Positions 11,283 through 22,404 of a stretch of 64,000 bases of DNA are shown here, piece by piece. The stretch covers positions 47,789,274 to 47,853,273 of the forward strand of contig NW_022145606.1 of the NCBI RefSeq assembly GCF_000002235.5. The letters run 5' to 3'. Positions within the stretch are counted from its first letter, which is position 1. The number at the start of each line of letters is the position of its first letter. The notes under the pieces were generated by a model. It had not been told where the DNA came from. It made no database searches and saw nothing but the letters and a program-made list of their open reading frames with translations. Source of the stretch: Strongylocentrotus purpuratus (Eukaryota; Echinodermata; Echinoidea; Camarodonta; Strongylocentrotidae). The position numbers and the translations under genes are program-made.

Positions 11283-11911
11283 ACACCTGGAGTAAATTGG
11301 CAATTCTATGACATATCTTTTTGCTTTGAAAATGTTACATTGGGGTTGCATAGACAGAACACTTTTTATGTCAAATGCGTTCATTAATAAGGTTAACACT
11401 TTTAAGAAAGAAAAATTGAGTAAGTTCATATTCCTAATCTTCAAATGATTTTTTTAAATTTCACTTCTTGAGATAACTTCTTCAGATGACTGCAAAGCGC
11501 AATGTTGCAAAGCTCACTTCTACAACCCTAGTCACCAATGACCGTGCACCACCATACCCCTTTGCTCACCAGTTCAAACAAAAACTACCGCCCTCGATTT
11601 AGAAGGCTGTCCTCATCGTCCAAACACACAGCGGTAACATCACCCCAGGACTTCAGCCCTCCGGTGATACCTGGTTCAGCGAAGACTATGCCTTGGGGAG
11701 TGTTTACGGCTCTGTCACCAAAACAGCATTGTGGCAGAAGTATGGAACACCAGCATATACATGTAATGTATCGGGACCTTCACAGGGTAAGGAAAGATTG
11801 CCAAACTAAAATGTTTGAAAAAGCCTAACCCTACTGTACAGAGTTATTTCAAGCTCCTCCTGATAGATGGCTGACCTCGGCCACTACACTAGTGATTCCC
11901 ACAAAATTGGC
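11283..11911 (+). repeat. Exon-like tandem unit 5 of 7
   Basis: A 629-base copy with the exon-like block from about 11486. It has the Tyr codon variant ACTATGCC and the ~23-base donor-side extension, as in unit 3, plus small insertions near 11581 and 11621 that break the frame. The intron-like part is closest to unit 2 (AAATTGAGTA). Confidence 0.8.
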
Positions 11912-12534
11912 ACACCTGGAGTAAATTGGCAATTCTATGACATATCTTTTTGCTTTGAAAATGTTACATTGGGGTTGCATAGACAGAATACTTTTTATGT
12001 CAAATGCGTTCATTAGTAATGTTAACACTTTCAAAAAAGAAACATTTAGTACTGTTTATATTCCTAATCTTCAAATGATTTTTTTTATTTCACTTCAGAT
12101 AACTTCTTCAGATGACTGCAAAGCGCAACGTTGCAAAGCTCATTTCTACAACCCTAGTCACCAATGACAGTGCACCACCATATCCCTTTGCTCACCAGTT
12201 GAAACAAACTACCGCCCTCGAGTCAGAAGGCTGTCCTCATCGTCCAACACACAGCGGTAACATCACCCCAGGACTTCAGCCCTCCGGTGATACCTGGTTC
12301 AGCGAAGACTAGGCCTTGGGGAGTGTTTACGGCTCTGTCACCAAAACAGCATTGTGGCAGAAGTATGGAACACCAGCATATACATGTAATGTATCAGGAC
12401 CTTCACAGGGTAAGGAAAGATTGCCAAACTAAAATGTTTGAAAAAGCCTAACCCTACTGTACAGAGTTATTTCAAGCTCCTCCGGATAGATGGTTGACCT
12501 CGGCCACTACACTGTTGATTCCCACAAAATTGGC
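11912..12534 (+). repeat. Exon-like tandem unit 6 of 7
   Basis: A 623-base copy. The exon-like block begins at 12112 and is open to 12312 with the CCCCAGG form that keeps the frame in phase through PSGDTWFSED. It then meets the TAG that unit 3 and unit 5 lack. It has the ~23-base donor-side extension and a strong CAGGGTAAGG donor at about 12406. Confidence 0.8.
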
Positions 12535-12995
12535 ACACCTGGAGTAAATTGGCAATTCTATGACATATCTTTTTGCTTTGAAAATGTTACATTGGGGTTG
12601 CATAGACAGAACACTTTTAATGTCAAATGCGTTCATTAATAAGGTTAACACTTTTAAGAAAGAAAAATTGAGTACTGTTCATATTCCTAATCTTCAAATG
12701 ATTTTTTTAAACTTCACTTCTTCAGATAACTTCTTCAGATGACTGCAAAGCGCAACGTTGCAAAGCTCACTTCTATCTACAACCCTAGTCACCAATGACC
12801 GTGCACCACCATATCCCTTTGCTCACCAGTTCAAACAAACTACCGCCCTCGAGTCAGAAGGCTGTCCTCATCGTCCAACACACAGCGGTAACATCACCCC
12901 AGGACTTCAGCCCTCCGGTGATACCTGGTTCAACGAAGACTAGGCCTTGGGGAGTGGTTACGGCTCTGTCATAAGAGCATTGTGGCACAAGTAGC
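12535..12995 (+). repeat. Exon-like tandem unit 7 of 7, 3'-truncated
   Basis: The last copy follows the pattern to about 12985 (GGAGTGGTTACGGCTCTGTC) and then leaves it, so the donor and following intron are lost. A 4-base insertion lies near 12775. Downstream sequence is unrelated to the other units, which marks the right edge of the array. Confidence 0.75.
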
Positions 12996-13757
12996 CTCGA
13001 TCTCGACCAAGACATTTTGAATGCCACTCTGTATGGCTCAGCATACTTTTTTTTTCTTTATTCATACTAACGTGTGTTCATGTCCATTTTTCCACCTCTG
13101 ATTCTTACATTTATTTTCTGATACCATGTTTCTGTGTGATTTTAGTCTTATTTTTACTGGTATGACAATGTAAACATATACCTTTGTTCCACACAAGATA
13201 TTTTGGGATTTTGTGTGCACTTCCATGTAACTACATGTATTTTTATATGATAGTTTTTGTTTCTGATTGTTCAATTCCTTTTACGCTCTCATTCCTTTAT
13301 AGTTGTATCTTATTTGAGACAGAGGAAGAGAGAGGGTGAATAGTAGAGAGAGAGGGGGATGCAGAAACAAAGCGCCATTATGATGTATTTTATTACATTT
13401 GTGTTTTAACTTTGCACATACATTGCAAGATTTTGGGATTTAACACGTTTATTTTTCTGTAAGTTTGTAAATCCTTGTATTCACACAGTGTTTTGAGTGA
13501 TATATTGTAAAGATAGATCTTATGCATGCTCCTTGGGGAAAAGAAGTTATACATGCATGTCACTCTTCTTATCTTGGCATTACCGTAATTCTTATATTGG
13601 TTGATGTTGCTGATATATGAAACAGAATCTGATGGATATCATTGATAACAGTTACTGTTTGTCTTCTTTTTAACATCAGGATAACAGATCTTAGTAGTAC
13701 AGCGAAAGACAATTCACTGTAATTTGTTATATTGTCATATATTACACGATTATGATT
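12996..13757. other. AT-rich noncoding DNA with a GA-rich patch
   Basis: I see no gene. A T-rich tract at about 13048-13062 follows the exon-like array. At 13318-13377 a purine-rich patch contains AGAGAGAGGGGGATGCAGAA, which recurs at 15452-15476. The rest is AT-rich, without repeats or long frames I can support. Confidence 0.6.
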
Positions 13758-14482
13758 TTCAATGGCACATGTTTGTACACTACAATTTTATGTCATTAGA
13801 GGTCACATATCCAGTTTGTTTCGTGAATAGTCAATATTGGATTATGATTATAATGTCAGTTTATTTGCAACATTTACCCCATATATAGTGGTATCTTACG
13901 ATCAACTGTCAATATCTACTGCATTCACTATACATAGCAGTGTCTTGCTTGCTGTAACAAAGAGGTATATAGGGCTGTTAGGGATTATCCATAATGTACA
14001 TTGTTTTTTAGTTTTTATTGTTATTGTGTTTATCTGAACTTATGTTGTTTATGTACCTGTTTTATATATGTATTCCATTTCTGTTGAATATATATACATG
14101 TTAAAATGCCCTTTTCAGAGATTTGTACAATGCTGCTCTTTTCAGTATGTGCTTTTATTTTGGTATATCAAATTTAATTGGATATGCTGTTTTTAAAATT
14201 TATTTCTTTTAAAATGTGTTCGAAGATGATAGGTGATTACCATTTGTAACATTGCATTGCGGTTCTTTTTTAGATCGCCAAGGAAATAGCGTGATGTTAA
14301 GTTTGGTGCAGAATGTCATTTACATGCATGTAGATAGGTCTATGCAATTTAGCTTTGACTTTGGTTAACAATGAATAGACCTGTTTACTAATGTACTTCA
14401 TTTTATGTTTCTCTCTATAGTACATGGTAGGGGGTGAAACAAGAATACAAAGGTTAGAAGGAAAAGTTAAAGAAGATTGGGG
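13758..14482. repeat. ~725-bp direct repeat, copy 1
   Basis: It begins TTCAATGGCACATGTTTGTAC and matches 14483-15282 almost base for base. Its end (GAAACAAGAATACAAAGG to AAGAAGATTGGGG) also matches the end of copy 2. Relative to copy 2 it lacks two blocks of about 46 and 35 bases. It has a hydrophobic short frame but no recognisable product. Confidence 0.9.
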
Positions 14483-15282
14483 TTCAATGGCACATGTTTG
14501 TACACTACAATTTTATGTCATTAGAGGTCACATATCCAGTTTGTTTTGTGAATAGTCAATATTGGATTATGATTATAATGTCAGTTTATTTGCAACATTT
14601 ACCCCATATATAGTGGTACCTTACGATCAACTGTCAATATCTACTGCATTCACTATACATAGCAGTGTCTTGCTTGCTGTAACAAAGAGGTATATAGGGC
14701 TGTTAGGGATTATCCATAATGTACATTGTTTTTTAGTTTTATTTTATTGTGTTTATCTGAACTTATATCTCACTTGCTATGTAGGGGGCCTTTCATATAA
14801 TCAGTAGGTATCTTGTTTATGTACCTGTTTTATATATGTATTCCATTTCTGTTGAATATATATACATGTTAAAATGCCCTTTTTAGAGATTTGTACAATG
14901 CTGCTCTTTTCAGTATGTGCTTTTATTTTGGTATATCAAATTTAATTGGATATGCTGTTTTTAAAATTTATTTCTTTTAAAATGTGTTTGAAGATGATAG
15001 GTGATTACCATTTGTAATATTGCATTGCGGTTCTTTTTTAGATCGCCAAGGAAATAGCGTGATGTTAAGTTTGGTGCAGAATGTCATTTACATGCATGTA
15101 GATAGGTCTATGCAATTTAGCTTTGACTTTGGTTTGATAAGCTTTGTTTAGTGCTTTGAACATGAATTTAACAATGAATAGACCTGTTTACTAATAGACT
15201 TTATTTCATGTTTCTCTCTATAGTACATGGTAGGGGTGAAACAAGAATACAAAGGTTAGAAGAAAAAGTTAAAGAAGATTGG
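14483..15282. repeat. ~725-bp direct repeat, copy 2 (with two extra blocks)
   Basis: The direct tandem copy of the preceding segment. The extra blocks lie near 14765-14810 and 15133-15168. The abrupt junction and high identity indicate a recent tandem duplication. The repeat ends where the GA-rich tract starts. Confidence 0.9.
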
Positions 15283-15565
15283 GGAACACTGGAAGACATA
15301 ATAGAGGGAGAACGAGAGTCAGAGGCGGAATAGGGAGAGGGTGAGAGAGTATAACAAAAGAGAAGGGCAGAGATAGATCGAGACATCGCAAGGGAGAAAG
15401 AGGGAGGCAAGGAAGGAGTGAGACGAAGGAAGGGAGAGGGTGAAGAGTAGAGAAAGAGAGAGGGGGATGCAGAAACAAAGCAAGAGAGAGGGGCAGAACA
15501 AGAGAGGAGAAGGGGAACATAGCAAGAGAGAGGAGAAAGAGAAAGAGATGCAATCGAGGCACTCT
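15225..15565. repeat. GA-rich low-complexity tract
   Basis: Almost pure purine on the plus strand with AGAGAG and GGGAGA motifs. The start CATGGTAGGGGTGAAA and following bases recur at 41491 onward, so this is part of a dispersed repeat and not only a simple-sequence run. Pyrimidine-rich open frames on the minus strand are low-complexity artefacts. Confidence 0.8.
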
Positions 15566-16401
15566 ACTAGCATAAATAGATTTGAATATTTACTATATAG
15601 AGAAAGGGAGAAGTTATATAGACATAGACAATGATGATCATGATGATAATGAACATGAAGGTGATGGTAATGATAATGTTAGATGATGATAATAATAATA
15701 ATGTTAATGATGATGTTGATGATCATCAGACCATCACGATGATGATGATATTGATGATGATGATCATGAGCGTGATCCTGACATCTGATTGAAAAAAATG
15801 AGGGGACATTTAGATAGCATATAGTCTCAGCTACAACATGCTCAAATATATTTTAAAAAACAAGCGGAAATAACGGCGATATTGCTCTCAAAAGACAGGG
15901 ATGTAGAATCCAGATTTGAGAAAAAGTCATCTCCCATATAGAAAAAGAGAGAAATTTTAACGATATGTAAATGTAAACAATGATCATAATGATGATGATG
16001 ATGATGATGATCTTGATAGTAATGATTATGATGATGATTATAATGATAATGTTAATGATGATGATGATGATGATGTTGATGATCATGATCATGATCAGAC
16101 CATGATGATGATCATGATCATGATGATCATGATGATGATCATGAGCGTGATTCTGACATCTGATTGAAAAGATGAGGGGACATTTAGATAGCATAGAGTC
16201 TCAGCTACAACATACTCCAAAATCAACAAAAACCAGGCGGAAATAACGGCGATATTGCTCGCAAAAGACAGGAATGTAGAATCCAGATTTGAGAAAAAGT
16301 CATCTCCCATGGGGATTACAGGCGAAAAGTAATGGATCAAGTGATAATAGGGTAATAATAAAGTAAATATGGTTGTTTATTACATTATTTGCGATTCTAC
16401 G

Positions 16402-16566
16402 TGTAGTAATGTGATATTTGCTATGTATATCCATCAGAAACTTGTCTGTACGAAACAGTGAAATACTGCCCTCTCCGGCAGAATAAAGTAAGCTTAGCAA
16501 CGAGCATAATGGCGTATACTTCTAGCAGTATTTACTTTCGTATTTATGGACATATAAGATACGACA
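16402..16566 (+). repeat. Left LTR of the gypsy-like fossil
   Basis: A 165-base LTR starting TGTAGTAATG and ending GATACGACA, with an AATAAA signal inside (CAGAATAAAGTAAGC). It pairs with 17818-17977. Confidence 0.88.
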
Positions 16567-17817
16567 TTTGGCGACGAGGAAGGGATTCTCATTCCAGGAC
16601 ATCACTATGATGTTCCCCCTGCCCCTAACATTCACTCCCGACATCCTGCCCCCTCCAGTCGCCCTTCTCGTACCCGGCGACGGCCTCGATATTTGACAGA
16701 CTATGTCTCATAGAACTATATTTCGGTTCCTCCCTTTTGACAGTACTCATAGTGTTTTGGTTACATGCATGTTTTGGATGAAATGCCTTCATCTCAGTAG
16801 CTAGTTTGACCCCCCCCCCCCCCCAATGGTTGTTTATGCATTTTGTCATTCTGATGTTTGTCTTTACCGGTAATCTTTTCATACTGCTTCGCATCTACCA
16901 GTTCCACTCCATCACACTGATTGATACGGAATGTTTTTTTCCTAAATTCTTTTTTCAAGCAATTTTCAGTTGTGAGTTCAATAATGCAACAGTCTATTTT
17001 TTTATATAGAGATACTGTTCGAATGATGATGATTATTTTGATATGTTTGTCATTATTGTTCATTGAAAAGGGAGAGAGGAAGGATGGAAAGAGGATTAAT
17101 ATTTCACGAACAAAACAGATATTGTAAACAAACAAACAAAAAATGATTTAAATGTACGTACATGTATGTATGTCAAATTACTGTACACTGAAAGTACAAA
17201 CATGATGTGTTTATTAGTAATTTCGTTCAAAAGCATTATTGTTGTATATTGTGTGGTACAATGTATTTTAACTTGGACTGTTCTTTGCATCATTAGTTTC
17301 CAAAAGAAAAAGTACAAGAACAGAAATGATTTATTTTGGTTAATAACATTTATTTTATTGTCATGCTGTGCAAGTACACATATATGCACAACTTTGTTGC
17401 AAATGATGTTGAAATGCCAAATGTTGCACAATACTCTATTGTTTCAGTTTGGTGTTATAGCAGACCTCAATAAGGTGTTTTCAAGGTTGTAAGTGTTATG
17501 AAAGTTCTATTTGACTTTGTCTAGTATTTTGCAGTTCATGATTTCGACAAGGATTTTGTAATGTCAGGTTTAAGACAGCAGTCCTTTTATTGTTGTGTTT
17601 GCATTCAGTTGATCTCAAATATAACTAACCTCGTACGTATAGGATTTTACACAAATACAAGTGCTAACAACTCTCAGAAGAAAATAGCCAAATCACTCAT
17701 ATATATTTTGGTTGTTAGATTTGATCCAAACCGATTCAGCCGATACTGTATGTATTCAACAGGCTTAATGCACCTTCTCCAACATTATAGGAAACTCTAT
17801 CTCAAAGAAGGGAGAGG

Positions 17818-17977
17818 TGTAGTAATGTGATATTTGCTATGTCCATCAGAAACTTGTCTGTATGAAACAGTGAAATACTGCCCTCTCCGGCAGAATAAAG
17901 TAAGCTTAGCAACGAGCATAGTGGCGTATACTTCTAGCAGTATTACTTTCGTATTTATGGACATATAAGATACGACA
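17818..17977 (+). repeat. Right LTR of the gypsy-like fossil
   Basis: A 160-base LTR preceded by the purine tract AAAGAAGGGAGAGG and followed by the target duplication CTACG. It is nearly identical to the left LTR, with small length differences. Confidence 0.88.
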
Positions 17978-18050
17978 CTACGTGTTTTAAAATTCAAAGG
18001 AGATTGTACAGTGAAAGGTCAAAATGAAAAAAAAGTGAAGAAAAAAATTG

Positions 18051-18118
18051 TTGGAGACGCCCGGACTCGAACCAGGGACCTCGAGGTCGGAAGTCAAGTG
18101 CGTTACCGATATACCAAA
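18051..18118 (-). repeat. tRNA-like module, unit 0
   Basis: On the minus strand it holds an A-box-like TGGTATATCGG and a perfect B box GGTTCGAGTCC with T-arm pairing CCTGG/CCGGG, then CGTCTCCAACA and a T run that could end Pol III transcription. The 5' acceptor strand does not pair with CGTCTCC, so it is a tRNA-derived module and not a working tRNA. Confidence 0.7.
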
Positions 18119-19489
18119 ACATTTCCCATAGAGATTACACGTAAACGGAAAATTGAATTCTCAAATCCCACTTTGTAAGTGAAATATGAGCATGATCCCG
18201 GCATCTGATCGAAAAATAAAGGACACACTTGTGATAGCTTATTTTCTCAGCTACAACATACTCAAAGCTCAGCGTAAACAAAGATAAAACGACGGAGATA
18301 TTGCTCGCAAAAGACGAGAATGTAGAATCCAGTTTTGAGAAAAAGTCATGTCCCATAGAGAATACACGCAAAATGTGAAAAATTGACATGCCTCCTTTAA
18401 TCGCAAAAATACGCCATGATGCCATTGTCAAAATGAAATATCATGATGACTACATTTGTAGAGAATATTCTCAGGTAGAACATATCAAAATTTGAAAGAA
18501 AATTAATCAATATTTACAGAGATACAATCAATTTTACAAAAATATGCTGACGTCATAATATGCAAATTGAAATTTTGAGTTCGGAGGCCATTATGATGAC
18601 GTCATGAGTTAAATGAGGGTCAAATGACACATGAAATCATATCTCCAACTCATACTTATTCCAACCATGATATAAAAGTTGGGGTCAATTGACTATCTCA
18701 AGAGCTATTTTGATTTTTAAAATGGGATGTTTTTGATCAAATTTGCATTATATTGCCCATAGCAGTACGCGCGGATTTTGAACTTTGACGCGCGCTCACG
18801 GCCTTATAAAAGGTCAAGAGTGACTGAAATTAATGTAAATTGTCATTTACGGTAAGAGAAATCTAAATCATGTAAAAAAAAATGAATTTGACCTTTTCCG
18901 CGCGTTGTGAGCGCGCGCAACGCGCGCGTTGACACTTACGGACGGAAAATTTTGAAATGCTTAAAATGACCTGATTCGTACTCTCCTTCAATAGTTAAGT
19001 AATTTTGAGCATTTTTAAATTTTGACGCGCACGTACGCGCGCGTCGTGACCTTTATGTGACCTTTGATGACATGATCTGTTGACCCTTGACCTGAAATAT
19101 ATGTGATATGAATATGAATGATCTTTGCTGATCCATCATGAAGATATGATGGATAACGTGATTTCACAAAATGGCGCCTGGATGACGTCACGATAAATTG
19201 ATGACCTTGAAAATGTTCCTGTCACGTCTCATGACAATGACTTATGACTGTGTAAAAATTAAAAGAAATTAACACAACCGATCTTGAGTTAACCGATAAA
19301 CAAAAAACGGGAAGAAATAAAAATAAATAATAATAATAATAAATAAATAAATAAAGAAAGAAAATTCTGACGAAAACAATAGGTGATCTGTCGAAAACGA
19401 CAGACCACCTAATAATAATAATAATAATAAATAAAGAAAGAAAATTCTGACGAAATTAATAGGTGGTCTGTTGACAACAGACCACCTAA

Positions 19490-20976
19490 CTAGAAATTTA
19501 ATTCGTCATGGGGACGAATTAGGTGGTCTGTCTTCAATTTTCATGATCATTGACACGTCAAAAAGTAAAAAAATTGAAAAAAAATTGTTGGAGACGCCCG
19601 GACTCGATCCAGGGACCTCGAGGTCGGAAGTCAAGTGCGTTACCGATATACCAAAATATTTCCCATAGAGATTACACGGAAACGGAAAATACAATTCTCA
19701 AATCCCACTTTGTAAGTGAAATATGAGCAAGATACCGGCATCTGATCGAAAAATATAGGGCACACTAATTGTAGCTCATTATCTCAGCTACAACATACTC
19801 AAAGCTCAGCGTAAACGAAGGTAAAACGACGGAGAGATTGCTCGAGAAAGACAAGAATGTAGAATCCAGTTTTGAGAAAAAGTCATGTCCCGTAGAGAAT
19901 ACACGCAAAATGTGAAAATTGACATGCCTCCTTTAATCACAAAAATACGCCATGATGCCATTGTCAAAATGAAAAATACGTCGCGACTTTATTTGTAGAG
20001 ATTTGTCTCAGCTAGAACATATCAAAATTTGGATGAAAATTGATCAATATTTACAGAGATACAATCAATTTTCCAAAAATATGCTGACGTCATAATATGC
20101 AAATCGAAATTTTGAGTTCGGAGGCCATTATGATGACGTCATGAGTTAATTGAGTGTCAAATGAGACATGAAATCATATCTCCGACTCATAATCTATCCA
20201 AATATGAAAAAGAATTTGGAGTATATATCCATTCTGAAGAGCTACAATGGATTTTGTATAGGCATGTTTTTGCCCATATATGCTATGTATTACAAGAGCT
20301 CGCACGCACGGACATTTACCTTGAACGGAGGCAATCATGATGACGTCATGAGTTAATTGAGGGTTCGAACGGACTTTACCTTGAACGGACGCTCATTTCG
20401 TTATTAATGGTCATAAAGAGATAAACATGGTATCAAATTGTTTGGAATAAATTGGGCAATACTATGATAGACAAAAAAGGCAATTCTCGGTTGCGTACGA
20501 CCATTACGAACACAAACGTGCGCGCAAATTTATGCTTGCGAAAATTTTCGAAATTTTCGAAATGCTTGAAATGGCCTAAAACGTACTCTAATTTGATCAA
20601 AAAGTGATTATGAGCATTTTTTATTTTTGCGCGCACCTACGCGCGGACGGACGCGTACGCGCGCGTTAATTGACCTGAAGTTGACCGGACGGATATTGAC
20701 CATAATTGTTATAAATATGAATGAGAAATGATTTACGGTTATGAAGATATGATCATGAGTTGATTCTCAGAGCACTTCACAAAATGGCGCCTAGATGACG
20801 TCACGATATTTTGATGAACTTGAAAATGTTCCTGTCACGTCTTAAGATGATGACCTAGGACTGTTTTAAATTTGAAAGATATTGGACGGTTCAATTTTGA
20901 GTAATCGTGCACACAAAAGAGTGGTCACAAATTTATTTTAATTGAATTGTGTTTTTGTACAAATTCAATTAAAATA
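19490..20976 (-). mobile_element. Array unit 1: tRNA-module type
   Basis: It begins with CTAG, seven AT bases and hairpin arms AATTCGTC/GACGAATT, then AGGTGGTCTGTC. There is no (GAT)n; the tRNA-like module follows directly. The 5' half is the variant with GTATAGGCATGTTTTTGCCC. The 5' end is a different hairpin, arms TTTTAATTGAATT and its complement, at 20936-20974. Confidence 0.7.
19588..19656 (-). repeat. tRNA-like module, unit 1
   Basis: Same A-box and B-box arrangement as in unit 0; the B box has one change (GGATCGAGTCC on the minus strand). A long T run follows. Confidence 0.65.
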
Positions 20977-22318
20977 CTAGAAATTTAATTCGTCACGAAG
21001 ACGAATAAGGTGGTCTGTCTAAGTCTTATGATAGAATTGAGAATGGGAGAATTTATATAGACATGTAAACAATGATGATCATAATGACCATGATGATGAT
21101 CATGATAGTAAAGGTGATGATGATGATGATAATGATAATGTTATATAATGATAAAAACGATAATGATGATGATGAGCATAAGCATGATCCTGACATTTGA
21201 TTGAAAAAATAAGGAAATATTTAGATAGCAAATAGTCTCAGCTACAACATATTAAAATTTGGGAGAAAACTGTTAAATAACAACTGAGATACTGGTCAAA
21301 ACACCTTGTTATGCAGATTCATGTTTTGAAAAAAGTGACCTCCCATAGACATAACACGCAAATATGACAAATTGTGCATTGTCGCTATTAATGGAATATT
21401 TAACTATGATGACGTCATCGAAATGAAAAATGAATGAAATATTTTTGATAGAGAATTATCTCAGCTACAACATATTTAAAATCTGAGAGAAAATCGATCA
21501 CAGATAAGTGAGATAATTTCAATTAAACAAAGACAAAAATTACGTCATCAACAAAATACATTTGTTTGAGTTTAGATGCCAATATGATGACTTTATTTCA
21601 CTTTGTACGAGTCAGGGTGGTATGAAATCATATCTCCAACTCATGCTTTTTCCAACCATGATATAAAAAATGGGGGTCAATGGACTATCTGAAAAGCTAT
21701 ATCGATTTTTAAAATGGCATGTTTTTGATGAAATTTGCATTATATTGCCCATAGCAGCACGCGCGGATTTTGAACTTTGACGCACGCTCACGGCCTTATG
21801 AAATATGAAGAGTGACTAAAATTAATGTAAATTGTTAATTACATTAAGAGGAATCCAAATCATGTAAACATTTTGAATTTGACCTTTTTCGCGCGCTGTG
21901 AGCGCGCACACCGCGCGCGGGGACACAAACGGACGGAAAATGTTGAAATGCTTAAAATGACCTGATTCGTACTCTCGTTTAATAGTTAAGTGATTTTGAG
22001 CAATTTAAAATTTTGACGCGCACATACGCGCGCGTCATGACCTTTATGTGACCTTTGATGACATGACCTGTTGACCCTGGACCTAAAGTATATGTGATAT
22101 GAATATGAATGACCTTTGCTGATGCATCATGAAGATATGATGGATAACGTGATTTCACAAAATGGCGCCTGGATGACGTCACGATAACCTAATGACCTTG
22201 AAAATGTTCCTGTCACGTCTCATTACAATGACCTATAATTGTGCCGAAATTTAATGAAATTAACTAAACCAAACTTGAGTTATCCGGGCCACAAAAAACG
22301 GGGAGAAATAAAAATAAA

Positions 22319-22355
<37 letters not shown>

Positions 22356-22404
22356 GAAAATTCTGACGAAATCAATAGGTGGTCTGTTGATAACAGACCA
22401 CCTA
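20977..22404 (-). mobile_element. Array unit 2: (GAT)n type
   Basis: CTAG with hairpin arms ATTCGTC/GACGAAT, then the (GAT)n module (21072-21185) and the body with two CTCAGCTACAACAT copies. The GC-rich 5' half contains the TGACCT cluster and GGCGCCTGGATGACGTCA near 22160. The 5'-end hairpin is at 22377-22403. Confidence 0.75.

Larger units (their letters stand above)
16402..17977 (+). mobile_element. Short LTR retroelement fossil, Ty3/gypsy-like
   Basis: Two near-identical ~160-base LTRs (TGTAG...ACA) flank ~1.25 kb. A 5-base target duplication, CTACG, borders both sides (16397-16401 and 17978-17982), and the host sequence is uninterrupted in sister units. A primer-site-like GGCGACGAGG follows the left LTR and a purine tract precedes the right one, so it reads on the plus strand. 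A short stretch after the left LTR resembles the C terminus of a gypsy-type polyprotein. It is broken: nearly all coding sequence is absent. The LTRs differ at only a few positions, so the insertion is fairly young. Confidence 0.85.
15583..19489 (-). mobile_element. Array unit 0: Helitron2-like element, left-truncated, with nested LTR fossil
   Basis: The first unit of the array lacks the CTAG hairpin end. It has two copies of the (GAT)n module (15629-15790 and 15979-16150), each followed by CTCAGCTACAACAT. It continues into the sequence CGATTCTACG, interrupted by an LTR element at 16402-17977 and resuming at 17983. After a tRNA-like module come the GC-rich 5' half of the minus-strand element and two successive 5'-end hairpins at 19381-19410 and 19461-19487. 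Confidence 0.65.

Noticed and set aside
11220-12034. Minus-strand frames in the exon-like array (MKVLTLLMNAFDIKS type)
   Set aside because: They lie across the intron-like AT-rich part opposite the strand that carries the splice signals, and are disrupted in most copies.
13837-14807. Hydrophobic 66- and 81-residue frames starting MDYDYNVSLF in both ~725-bp repeats
   Set aside because: Both copies are a recent duplicate, so shared reading frames carry no evidence of selection, and the surrounding DNA is AT-rich and noncoding in character.
15269-15573. Minus-strand Leu/Ser/Pro-rich frames in the GA-rich tract
   Set aside because: They are low-complexity products of the purine-rich repeat present in several frames at once.
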